Positions 8,251 to 15,766 of a DNA stretch of 64,000 bases are shown here, piece by piece. The notes beneath the pieces were generated by a model that was given only the letters and a program-made list of their open reading frames with translations, searched no databases and was not told the origin of the DNA. The position numbers were made by a program, and so were the translations under genes. The first letter of the stretch is position 1. Each line of letters begins with the position of its first letter. Origin of the DNA: RYN-230 sp036497945 (GTDB taxonomy: Bacteria > Actinomycetota > Actinomycetes > Streptosporangiales > Streptosporangiaceae); assembly GCA_036497945.1 (NCBI GenBank), contig DASXIN010000076.1:1-64000 (forward strand), written 5' to 3'.

Positions 8251-8469
8251 GTGGCCAGGTCAGCCGAGCTTCCCAGCGAGCAGCTAGCCGCCGAGATCCG
8301 GCGCAAGATCGAATCTGCAGAGTGGCCGAGCGGCAACCAGATCCCAAGCGTTACCGAGCTGGCCGGGACGCATGGCGTCAGCCGCGCCACCGTGGTCAAG
8401 GCCGTGCGAGTCCTAGTCGATGAGGGCTTGCTCGTCACCAGGCAGGGCTGGGGAACCTTCGTCGTGTAG
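8251..8469 (+). CDS. mini GntR-type winged-helix protein
   Basis: From GTG 8251 (GGGGA at 8236-8240) the protein is 72 residues and consists of a GntR winged helix alone: LPSEQLAAEIRRKIESAEWP, then IPSVTELAGTHGVSRATVVK and AVRVLVDEGLLVTRQGWGTF. Normal GntR regulators carry a C-terminal effector-binding domain of 100 residues or more, which is absent here without sign of truncation. Such one-domain forms are common near plasmid-like or integrated elements in actinomycetes. It probably binds the adjacent repeat array. Confidence 0.75.
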   Translation: MARSAELPSEQLAAEIRRKIESAEWPSGNQIPSVTELAGTHGVSRATVVKAVRVLVDEGLLVTRQGWGTFVV

Positions 8470-9006
8470 CGAGCGGCATGAGCACCAGACGTGTGGCCGT
8501 TCTACCTCAGCCGGTGTCGTGCCTGGGCCGAGGTTTCGGTCCGCACTGTTGCCGACTGCCTGCGCCGTCCCATGGTTTTGGCCGCGCCGAAGGCGTAGCC
8601 CAGGCGGGTGGGTCCGGAGGGTCAAAGGGCCTGATCCGGATCAGACATGTCGCGTTACAGCGACGCAGGGCTATAAGCATCCGAAGGGGCGGTGCGCCGT
8701 TGGCTTGTGTGGTGGCGGGTCGGAGCGCGGACGGGACCACAGCGTGGTGGGGGAGGACAGGGTGGGCCGCCCTTTGGGGCGGGTCCTGTGGGCGGTTGGC
8801 TGGCCGCCGGGTGGTTGTTCCGCCCGCGCGGTCCGTGGCCTTGTGGCGGTTATCCTCGCTGGCGGCTGTGTCCTAGCTGGGTGGTCCACTCGATGGTTAG
8901 GTGGTGGGCCTGGTTTGAGGGTGTGAGGTTTTCGGATTCTCCGCGGACCCCTACGCGTGTCACAACGAACCGCACCGACAAAAGTGACCGCAGGATTGCC
9001 AAGCGG
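8470..9006. other. 537-bp region without a supported gene; contains a 14-bp palindrome
   Basis: Long open frames here have no protein-like composition and no ribosome site. The only distinct element is a perfect palindrome CTGATCCGGATCAG at 8631-8644, not followed by a T-run. The rest is G/T-rich on the plus strand. The region separates the small HTH genes from the 3' end of the Liv transporter operon. Confidence 0.5.
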
Positions 9007-9747
9007 TTAGCCGGGGCTGCCGCGCAGCAGGTAGGCCGACCTGAGCAGCTCGGGCTGGTCGCGCAGCTGGCTGGCCGGGCCGGAGAAGCGCAGCCGGCCG
9101 CCCTCCATCACGTAGGCGTGCCCGGCCAGGCCCAGCGCCAGCGTGGCGAACTGCTCGATCAGCAGCACCCCGGTCCCGGTCCCGGCCACCGCGCGGATCA
9201 CCGGGATGAGCCGGTTCACCACCACCGGGGCTAGCCCCAGGGACAGCTCGTCGATCAGCACGTAGCGCGGCCCGGACACCAGGGCCTGGGCCAGCACCAG
9301 CATCTGCTGCTCGCCGCCGGACAGGGTCCGGGCCGGCGCGGCCAGCCGTCGGCCGATCTCCGGGAACAGGTCGAGCGCCCGCTCCCGGCCGGCCCGGGCC
9401 GGGGCGGCAGGCAGGGCGTACGTGGCCACCCGCAGGTTCTCCTCGACGGTCAGGTCGCCGAGCAGCCTGCGGCCCTCCGGGACGATGGCGACCCCGGCCC
9501 GGCGGATCCGTTCCGGCCGGCCGCGGGCCAGGTCCCGGCCGTCCAGCAGGACCGATCCGGCGCGCGGCCGGAGCACGCCGCCCACCGCGAGCACCAGGCT
9601 CGACTTGCCCGCCCCGTTCGGCCCGAGCAGCGCGGTCACCGCGCCGGCCGGCACGTCCACCGACACGTCCTGGACCACGGTGCGGCGGCCCCGGTCGACG
9701 GTCAGGCCGCGCAGCCCGAGCAGCTCACGGTCTGGGCCAGTCATCAC
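9007..9747 (-). CDS. livF: branched-chain amino acid ABC transporter ATPase (LivF-type)
   Basis: 246 residues. Walker A is LLGPNGAGKSSLVLAVGG (about residues 41-58), the signature is RTLSGGEQQMLVLAQALVSG, and Walker B is RYVLIDELSLGLAPVVV, the LivF form with D-E-L-S. The C-terminal YVMEGGRLRFSG is typical. It is the second nucleotide-binding subunit of a Liv/HAAT importer energising uptake of branched-chain amino acids or related compounds at the membrane. ATG 9747 has GGGG seven bases upstream. Last gene of the livKHMGF operon. Confidence 0.9.
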   Translation of the reverse strand: MMTGPDRELLGLRGLTVDRGRRTVVQDVSVDVPAGAVTALLGPNGAGKSSLVLAVGGVLRPRAGSVLLDGRDLARGRPERIRRAGVAIVPEGRRLLGDLTVEENLRVATYALPAAPARAGRERALDLFPEIGRRLAAPARTLSGGEQQMLVLAQALVSGPRYVLIDELSLGLAPVVVNRLIPVIRAVAGTGTGVLLIEQFATLALGLAGHAYVMEGGRLRFSGPASQLRDQPELLRSAYLLRGSPG

Positions 9748-9757
9748 AGTTCCCCGG

Positions 9758-10471
9758 TCATGACAGCTCAGCGCCCAGGTAGGCCTGGATCACCTGCTCG
9801 TCGCGGAGCACCTCGGCGGTCGGGCCGACCGCGATGAGCCGGCCGAAGTCCAGCACGGCGGTCGTGGCACAGCACGCGGACACCAGGCTCATGTCGTGGT
9901 CCACCAGGATGACCAGCGCCCCGGTGCGCGCCGGGATGTCGCGGATCACCGCGGCCAGGTGGCTGGTCTCCGCGTCGGGCAGCCCGGCGGCCGGCTCGTC
10001 CAGCAGGATCAGCCGGGGCGCCCCGACCACGGCCCGGGCCAGCTCGACCAGCCGGCGCTGCCCCACACCCAGCGTGCGGACCAGGGTCTGCGGGTCGGCG
10101 TCCAGCCCGGCGAAGGAGATCGCGCCGAGCACGTCGGCCCGCCGGGACCGGCTGGCCAGCCGGCTGTGCTCGTGCACCATGGCCACGTTGTCGTAGACGG
10201 ACAGCTCCTCGATGGCCTGCTCGGTCTGGAACGTCCGGCGCAGCCCCCAGCGCGCCCGGCGGAACGCGGGCATGGCCAGCAGGTCGGCGCCGGCCGCGCG
10301 CACCGTGCCGGCCGCGGGGCGGACGAACCCGCTCAGCACGTTGAAGAACGTGGTCTTGCCGGCCCCGTTCGGCCCGATCAGCCCGCAGGTACCGGCCTCG
10401 AACCGGACGCTCACCGCGTCCAGCGAGGTGACCCCGCCGAACCGGACGGTCAGCCCGGCGACGTCGATCAT
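9758..10471 (-). CDS. livG: branched-chain amino acid ABC transporter ATPase (LivG-type)
   Basis: 237 residues from ATG 10471, whose start overlaps the livM stop by four bases (ATGA). It has Walker A GLIGPNGAGKTTFFNVLSGF, signature RTLGVGQRRLVELARAVVGA (LGVGQ replaces LSGGQ, usual for LivG), and Walker B LILLDEPAAGLPDAE. The C-terminal VLRDEQVIQAYLG is the LivG hallmark. It pairs with LivF under the two permeases. The frame is open well upstream of the start, but that extension is out-of-frame livM. Confidence 0.9.
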   Translation of the reverse strand: MIDVAGLTVRFGGVTSLDAVSVRFEAGTCGLIGPNGAGKTTFFNVLSGFVRPAAGTVRAAGADLLAMPAFRRARWGLRRTFQTEQAIEELSVYDNVAMVHEHSRLASRSRRADVLGAISFAGLDADPQTLVRTLGVGQRRLVELARAVVGAPRLILLDEPAAGLPDAETSHLAAVIRDIPARTGALVILVDHDMSLVSACCATTAVLDFGRLIAVGPTAEVLRDEQVIQAYLGAELS

Positions 10472-11526
10472 GACCGGGCACCTCCGGATCGGCGGAGCCA
10501 CCGCCCCAGCCGGGCCAGGTCCCGGGGAACCTGGTCGGCCAGCCCGGCCGGGGCGGTGGTCAGCACCTGGAGGACGCCCAGGCCGAACAGAATGGTCAGC
10601 CAGTCCGCGGACACCCCCCAGTTGTTCAGCAGCGCGGGCAGCAACTCGAGCAGCAGCGCGGCCACGATCGCGCCGTACCACCGGTACACCCCGCCCATCA
10701 GCACCACGGCCAGTAGCGTGATCGAGTCCTGGGTGCGGAAGTCGATCGAGTACAGGTAGCGGACGGCCCCGGCCAGCACGCCGCCCGCCACCCCGGTGAT
10801 GAACGAGGCCAGCGCGAACGCCCACAACTTGTACAGCGTGGTGTTGATCCCGGCGGCCAGCGCCGCCGCCTCGCTCTGCCGGATGGCCGCCCAGGCCCGG
10901 CCGGGCCGGGTCCACAGGTGCACCGCCACCAGCGCGAACATCAGCATGGCGACTAGCACGGCGTAACGGAAGTAGGCCGGTTCGCTGCCCGCGATGCCGG
11001 GCCGGCGGATCGGCGGGATGTGCACCGAGGCGCCGTTGTAGCCGAGGAAGCCGACCCCGCCGTTCGGGAAGTTCGTGCTGGCCAGCACCACGGTGATCGC
11101 GCCGGCCAGCATCAGCGTGATGAGCGCGAGGTACAGCCCGCGCAGCCGCAGCGCCGGCAGCCCGATCAGCGTGCCCGCGGCCATGGTGAGCAGCCCCGCC
11201 GCGAGCAGCACCAGCGGGTACGGCAGCGTCGTCGCGAACAGCAGCCGGGCCGCCACCCAGGCGCCGATGGCCAGCACCGCGACCTGGCCGAGCGAGACCA
11301 GGCCGACCCGGCCGACCAGCACGCCTAGGCCAAGCGCGACCACCGCGTACACCGCGACCTGCGTCATCGCCTGGACGTAGTACAGGCTCAGCAGTTCGGG
11401 CAAGGCCAGCAGGACGAACAGCAGCAGCGCGGCCAGCGTCCCGGCGCGGGCCAGCGCCCGGCCGCCCGGCCGGCCCAGCCGGGGACGCGGCCACGCCGTG
11501 GTGCTGCGCCCCGTGGTGTCGATCAC
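10468..11526 (-). CDS. livM: branched-chain amino acid ABC transporter permease (LivM-type)
   Basis: 352 residues, a polytopic membrane protein with at least eight hydrophobic segments, for example LAALLLFVLLALPELLSLYY and AVYAVVALGLGVLVGRVGLV. The inner-membrane-permease EAA-like loop RPGRAWAAIRQSEAAALAAG is typical of LivM and contacts the ATPases. It forms the channel with LivH. The gene starts seven bases after livH ends and overlaps livG by four bases. Confidence 0.9.
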   Translation of the reverse strand: MIDTTGRSTTAWPRPRLGRPGGRALARAGTLAALLLFVLLALPELLSLYYVQAMTQVAVYAVVALGLGVLVGRVGLVSLGQVAVLAIGAWVAARLLFATTLPYPLVLLAAGLLTMAAGTLIGLPALRLRGLYLALITLMLAGAITVVLASTNFPNGGVGFLGYNGASVHIPPIRRPGIAGSEPAYFRYAVLVAMLMFALVAVHLWTRPGRAWAAIRQSEAAALAAGINTTLYKLWAFALASFITGVAGGVLAGAVRYLYSIDFRTQDSITLLAVVLMGGVYRWYGAIVAALLLELLPALLNNWGVSADWLTILFGLGVLQVLTTAPAGLADQVPRDLARLGRWLRRSGGARS

Positions 11527-11532
11527 CGGCGG

Positions 11533-12423
11533 CTAGCCCTCCTCGCGGGACAGCGTGAGGACCCGGTGCCGGGACAGCACCAGCAGCGCCACCGCGGCCA
11601 GCACGAACGGGGTCATGTCCCGGTAGCTGGTCAGCGCCTGGATCGGGGTGAGCAGGTCATGCACCAGGCCGATGGCGAGCGCGGCCAGGAAGGTGACCGT
11701 GATCGAGCGCAGCCGGGCGATCAGCGCGGCGGCCAGCGAGGAGATGACCAGGAAGGTGAGCGTGGTGGCGTCCAGCGCGACCAGGTCGGCCAGCAGCAGC
11801 CCAGCCAGGCCGCCGAGCAGCCCGCAGCCCAGCCAGGCGGCCGCTTCCACCCGGCGGACCGGCACGCCGAGCGTGGCGGTGATCTCCCGGTCGTTGGCCA
11901 TCGCCCGCATCGCGGTGCCCAGCCGGGTGTACCGCAGGAAAACGCCGGTGCCCACGGTGATCAGCACCCCGGCGGCCAGCGAGATCACCTGCGTCCAGGT
12001 CACCTGGACCTGGCCGACCGTGAAGCCGCCGCCGTCGGTGGGCAGCGTGATGGCCCGGGACTCGCCGCCGCTGGCCGTCCAGAGCAGGTCCATCGCGCCG
12101 AACAGGATCAGCGTCAGGCCCAGCGTGGCCACCGCCTTGACCAGCGGGTCCCGGGCGGCCAGGGCCGGGCCGAACAGCAGCCCGTAGCCCAGGGTGACCA
12201 GGCCGCCGAACACGACGCAGGCCAGCCAGCCGACCCAGCTGGGCAGCCCCGCGCTGGCCAGCGACCAGGCGATCAGCGCACCCATCGCGCCGACTGCACC
12301 GAACGCCAGGTACAGCACGCCGGTGGCCCGGTACAGCACCACCAGGCCCACCCCGGACAGCGCGTAGACGCCGCCCAGGGCTAGCCCGCTGACGAGGAAC
12401 GGCTGGAAGTCGGCCCAGCTCAT
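11533..12423 (-). CDS. livH: branched-chain amino acid ABC transporter permease (LivH-type)
   Basis: 296 residues from ATG 12423, overlapping the livK stop (ATGA). The start MSWADFQPFLVSGLALGGVY and the following ALSGVGLVVLYRATGVLYLA are classical LivH; the coupling loop is RYTRLGTAMRAMANDREITA. Eight or so membrane segments are visible. It is the partner permease of LivM. The open frame extends upstream through livK in another frame and is not coding there. Confidence 0.9.
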   Translation of the reverse strand: MSWADFQPFLVSGLALGGVYALSGVGLVVLYRATGVLYLAFGAVGAMGALIAWSLASAGLPSWVGWLACVVFGGLVTLGYGLLFGPALAARDPLVKAVATLGLTLILFGAMDLLWTASGGESRAITLPTDGGGFTVGQVQVTWTQVISLAAGVLITVGTGVFLRYTRLGTAMRAMANDREITATLGVPVRRVEAAAWLGCGLLGGLAGLLLADLVALDATTLTFLVISSLAAALIARLRSITVTFLAALAIGLVHDLLTPIQALTSYRDMTPFVLAAVALLVLSRHRVLTLSREEG

Positions 12424-13775
12424 GGTGCGGCCGCGGCCACGCCCGCCACCTTGCGGTAGCCGGCGATCTGCGGGTCGACCGACGAGATCTGGGTGCAGCC
12501 CTGGGCGGTGACCATCTTGCCGTTGTCCGGGGTGACCGTGTAGTCCTCGTTGTTCGGGATGTGCATTGGGTAGCTGCCGTACGTCCAGAGCTGGCAGAGC
12601 ATGCCGGTGTTGAAGCCGCTGACTGCCTTGAACGCGGCGTTCACGCTCTTGACCGTGTAACTGCCCTTGATGGTCTGCAGCGCGTGCACCGCGATCTCGG
12701 CCTCGGTGAAGCCCATCTGGCTGAAGCTGCCGATGCCGCCGGACACCCCCTTGCCGTACTTCTTGTAGATCGCCGCATAGAGCCGCATGGCCGCGGAGCT
12801 GACCGAGTCCGGCGGGGCCAGCTCGGCGTTGACGAACAGCTTGCGGTTCCACTTGGCGCCCAGCGACTGGGCCAGGAAGTCGGTGTTGCACGGGGTCGAG
12901 CAGCCCCACAGCTTGACCCGGTCCTCCAGGCCCAGCTTCTGCGCGGCCTGCAGGATGACCAGCGCCTCGGGCGGGGTGAAGTTGAGCACCACGGCGCCGT
13001 TCGGGCCGGCGTCGTCCACTTCCTTGATGGCCACCGATTCCGCGTCCGAGATCGGCACGTTCTCGGTCAGCTGGGTGATCGGCACGTGCTTGGCCGCGGC
13101 CAGCGCCGCCGGGCCGGCCGCGATGTACCCGGTGCCGGGCACGTTCGACTGGTCGAACACGATCTTCGAGACGTGCTGGCTGAGCGCGTACTGCACGGCC
13201 CCGTCCGAGCTGTACCGCGGCCCCATGTTGACCGCCGCGCTGTTCGGTGTGGACCAGCATTCCGGGGCGATGCCGGAGTCGATGATGTCGAACCCGAGTT
13301 TCTGCCAGTAGGCATGGTCGACCGAGCATTCGATAATGCTGGTGTTGCCGACGATCCCGACGACGTGATCGGTCTGAACGAGCTGGCTCGCCTGTCCGGA
13401 AATCTGGCCCGGATTGGTCTGCTCCTGCTCGATGTAATACTTAACCGGGTGGCCGTTGATCCCGCCGTTGTCGTTCACGCAGGTAAAGTAGGCGTTCGCC
13501 ATATTCGCGATATCGGTAAACGAGGTCCCAGGCTGGTTGGTGACGATGCCGCCGAGCGGGATGGGCGTGCCGGTGGCCTTCACCCCGGGCTTGGTTCCGC
13601 ACTGTGACGTGCTCACCGTGGTCGCTCCCGGGCTGGTGGAAGAGGCCGCACTGGACGACGACGGCGCCCCGGCGGATGAGTTATTGCTGCCGCACGCGGC
13701 CAGCGCCAGCAGGCCAATTACGGCAATGACGGCCAACGGCGTCCGCATATCCGCGCGGCGTCTGGAGAATCCCAC
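12420..13775 (-). CDS. livK: substrate-binding lipoprotein of the Liv transporter
   Basis: 451 residues from GTG 13775, chosen because GGAGG lies eight bases upstream and gives a good lipoprotein signal: SRRR, hydrophobic TPLAVIAVIGLLALAAC with lipobox LAAC. A low-complexity Ser/Ala linker follows, then a periplasmic-binding-protein type I fold beginning GTPIPLGGIVTNQPG. This family (HAAT) captures branched-chain amino acids, amides or aromatic acids outside the membrane; the ligand here is not predictable. First gene of the operon livKHMGF, all overlapping or nearly so. Confidence 0.85.
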   Translation of the reverse strand: MGFSRRRADMRTPLAVIAVIGLLALAACGSNNSSAGAPSSSSAASSTSPGATTVSTSQCGTKPGVKATGTPIPLGGIVTNQPGTSFTDIANMANAYFTCVNDNGGINGHPVKYYIEQEQTNPGQISGQASQLVQTDHVVGIVGNTSIIECSVDHAYWQKLGFDIIDSGIAPECWSTPNSAAVNMGPRYSSDGAVQYALSQHVSKIVFDQSNVPGTGYIAAGPAALAAAKHVPITQLTENVPISDAESVAIKEVDDAGPNGAVVLNFTPPEALVILQAAQKLGLEDRVKLWGCSTPCNTDFLAQSLGAKWNRKLFVNAELAPPDSVSSAAMRLYAAIYKKYGKGVSGGIGSFSQMGFTEAEIAVHALQTIKGSYTVKSVNAAFKAVSGFNTGMLCQLWTYGSYPMHIPNNEDYTVTPDNGKMVTAQGCTQISSVDPQIAGYRKVAGVAAAAP

Positions 13776-13930
13776 CTGCCCCACCTCCTGGTGCAGACGG
13801 TGTAAACCCGCCCGGATGAGCAAGGTGAGCCGATATTAAAGTTCTGCCCTGGGTGGCACAAGGTCCCGGCCGCCGCCCCGGACGGCACTAGCCTTATCTT
13901 GTGGCAGTACCCAGGAAACTAGCGTTATGA

Positions 13931-13948
13931 ATTGTGTGGCGGCACAAT
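13931..13948. promoter_or_regulatory. inverted repeat ATTGTG-N6-CACAAT
   Basis: Perfect six-base arms ATTGTG (13931-13936) and CACAAT (13943-13948) separated by six bases. It lies 155 bp upstream of livK and 100 bp upstream of the next plus-strand gene. The TGTG-N6-CACA core resembles CRP-type sites, so it could regulate the transporter. Assignment is by shape only. Confidence 0.35.
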
Positions 13949-14048
13949 AATCCGGCACTCACTCTGGCAGCCTCATCTGACCCGGCCCAGCCTGGCGCGC
14001 GCGGTCCGGCAGGATGGTCGTCAGCGGGCTGCTCTACGCTTGGCGGAC

Positions 14049-14512
14049 GTGGCACGATCGGCGCAGTCGGCGCACCGGCTCCTCGTGGTCAACCTGGCCG
14101 CCTGCCTGCTGCTGTTGGCCCAGTACCTGCTCGGCATGGTGGCCAACCTCTCATGCTGCCCGCGCACCACCCCGGGGCCGGCGCCAGCAACTACTTCGCC
14201 GGTATCGGCTCCGGCCTGGGCTGGCTGATTGGGCACGGCCCCGGCTGGGCGGCCGCGCACGCCGCACTCGGCCTGGCCCTGGTGCTGGCCGCGCTGGGCA
14301 ATATTGTCTTTACCTGGCGGCGGGGCAGCCGGCTGGTCACCACGACCGCGGTGCTCGGCGCCGTGTTCATCGTGGGTGCCGGATTCAACGGCACCAGCTT
14401 CCTCAACTACGGGCACGACGTCAGCTCGCTGATCATGGCCGTGCTGTGGGCGCTGGCCCTGGCCTGCTACCTCACCGGCCTGTATCTGCTGGCCCGGCCG
14501 GTCAGCCGGTAG
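14049..14512 (+). pseudogene. four-helix membrane protein gene with a frameshift
   Basis: Two reading frames join into one protein. The first, from GTG 14049, gives a membrane helix LLVVNLAACLLLLAQYLLGM; the second, entered near 14155, gives PAHHPGAGASNYFAGIGSGL and further helices AHAALGLALVLAALGNIVFT and SLIMAVLWALALACYLTGLY. The joint reads AACCTCTCATGCTGCCC; one added base (TCTACATG) would restore an uninterrupted N-L-Y-M-L-P. This is either a one-base deletion making a pseudogene or a sequencing error. The family is a common actinobacterial small membrane protein of unknown role. Confidence 0.6.
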
Positions 14513-14725
14513 ATATCCGGTTGCCGGTGACGGCCGGCCGGCGCAGACTGGTGCTGATGCGGCCCTTCGGTTGAGCTTGACGCTCTGATACTTGCGCCCG
14601 GGCCGCTGGCCGGTCAGGCCAGCGGCTAGGTGGTCGTGTCGTCCGTCGGCACCGGGCCGACCGCGAGCCCGGGGCGGCCCGGGCACCTCCTGGCACCCGG
14701 GGGCGTCAGCCCCCAATCCAGTGTG
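14513..14725. other. non-coding stretch with a strong GC stem-loop
   Basis: A perfect ten-base stem, GCCGCTGGCC (14602-14611) and GGCCAGCGGC (14617-14626), encloses a five-base loop. No T-run follows. It is about 90 bases after the frameshifted membrane gene and may end its transcript. No gene is visible in this stretch. Confidence 0.4.
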
Positions 14726-14887
14726 CTACGCGCGCAGGCCGTCCAGGACGACGCGCAGGCAGGGTTCTAACGTCCGGCCCGTCCTGGCCGGGCCAGCCGA
14801 CGGCGGCCAGCCGGCCGCGCCCCGGATGATCCGGCTGCCCGTGCTGGACGAGATCCGCCCGGTGCTGCGCGTTCCGGGCTGTACCGT
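14726..14887 (-). pseudogene. possible remnant of a TetR-type regulator
   Basis: The minus-strand frame ending at TAG 14726 closes with LEPCLRVVLDGLRA, which resembles the end of many actinobacterial TetR proteins. Only about 50 codons separate it from the operator at 14888-14907 and no start codon is present, so most of the gene would be missing. A TetR gene divergent from its own palindrome is the usual arrangement. The call rests on a short match and position. Confidence 0.25.
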
Positions 14888-14907
14888 GACTAGAACAGGT
14901 TCTAGTC
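14888..14907. promoter_or_regulatory. KstR-like TetR operator
   Basis: Arms GACTAGAAC (14888-14896) and GTTCTAGTC (14899-14907) with spacer AG form a perfect palindrome. The inner 14 bases fit the KstR consensus TnnAACnnGTTnnA. It ends seven bases before the LLM oxidoreductase start, so repressor binding would block that promoter. A TAGTCT segment inside the right arm could be a -10 for a leaderless transcript. Confidence 0.65.
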
Positions 14908-14914
14908 TGAGCGC

Positions 14915-15766
14915 ATGCGGCACGGCATCGTCCTGTTCACCTGCGATCGCGGGATCACGCCCGCCGCGGCCGCCCAGGCGGCCGAGGAGCGCGGCTTCGA
15001 CACGTTCTACGTGCCGGAGCACACGCACATCCCGGTCCGGCGGGCCGCCCCGCACCCGCGCACCGGCGGCGCGGCGCTGCCCGACGACCGGTACCTGCGC
15101 ACCCTCGATCCGTGGGTGTCGCTGGCTACCGCGGCCACGGTGACGGCGCGGATCGGGCTCGGCACCGCGGTGGCGCTGCCCGCCGAATCGGATCCGATCA
15201 CGCTGGCCAAGGCGATCGCCACGCTGGACCACCTGTCCGGCGGCCGGGTGACCGTCGGCGCCGGGTTCGGCTGGAACACCGACGAGCTGGCCGATCATGG
15301 CGTGCCGGCCGGGCAGCGGCGCGCCGTGCTGGCTGAGTACGTCGCGGCCATGCGCGCGCTGTGGACCCAGCCGGAGGCGGCATACGACGGGAAGTTCGTG
15401 TCGTTCGGGCCATGCTGGGCGTTCCCCAAGCCGGTGCAGGCTCACCTGCCACTGATCATCGGCGCTGGCGGCGGCCCGCAGACGCTGGCCTGGATCGCCC
15501 AGCACGCCGACGGCTGGCTGACCACCCCGGGGGAACGGGACATCGGCGCCAAGGCGGCCGCGCTGCGGCAGGCCTGGGCGGCGGCGAGCCGGACGGGCAC
15601 GCCGGACATCCGGGTGCTGGTCAGCAGCAAGCCGTCCGCTGACGACGTGGCCGGCTGGGCCGGGGCCGGGGTCACCGAGTGCCTGTGGGGGCTGCCGGAC
15701 GGCCCAGCCGGGACGGCCGAGGCGTACCTGGATCGGCTGGCCGCCCGCGTGGCGAGCTGGCGGTGA
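14915..15766 (+). CDS. LLM-class F420-dependent oxidoreductase
   Basis: 283 residues of luciferase-like TIM barrel: GIVLFTCDRGITPAAAAQAA, the switch to DTFYVPEHTHIPV, ARIGLGTAVALPAESDPITL, then LDHLSGGRVTVGAGFGWNTD, which is diagnostic of the Rv2161c-type subgroup. Such enzymes use reduced F420 (or FMN) to reduce or oxidise hydrophobic substrates. There is no ribosome site; the start lies seven bases after the KstR-like palindrome and translation may be leaderless. It is translationally coupled (GTGA) to an FAD dehydrogenase, suggesting one redox pathway, perhaps on a sterol-like compound. Confidence 0.85.
   Translation: MRHGIVLFTCDRGITPAAAAQAAEERGFDTFYVPEHTHIPVRRAAPHPRTGGAALPDDRYLRTLDPWVSLATAATVTARIGLGTAVALPAESDPITLAKAIATLDHLSGGRVTVGAGFGWNTDELADHGVPAGQRRAVLAEYVAAMRALWTQPEAAYDGKFVSFGPCWAFPKPVQAHLPLIIGAGGGPQTLAWIAQHADGWLTTPGERDIGAKAAALRQAWAAASRTGTPDIRVLVSSKPSADDVAGWAGAGVTECLWGLPDGPAGTAEAYLDRLAARVASWR

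Noticed and set aside
14602..14626. Rho-independent terminator
   Set aside because: Perfect stem-loop but no T-run follows; kept only as a hairpin of unknown role.
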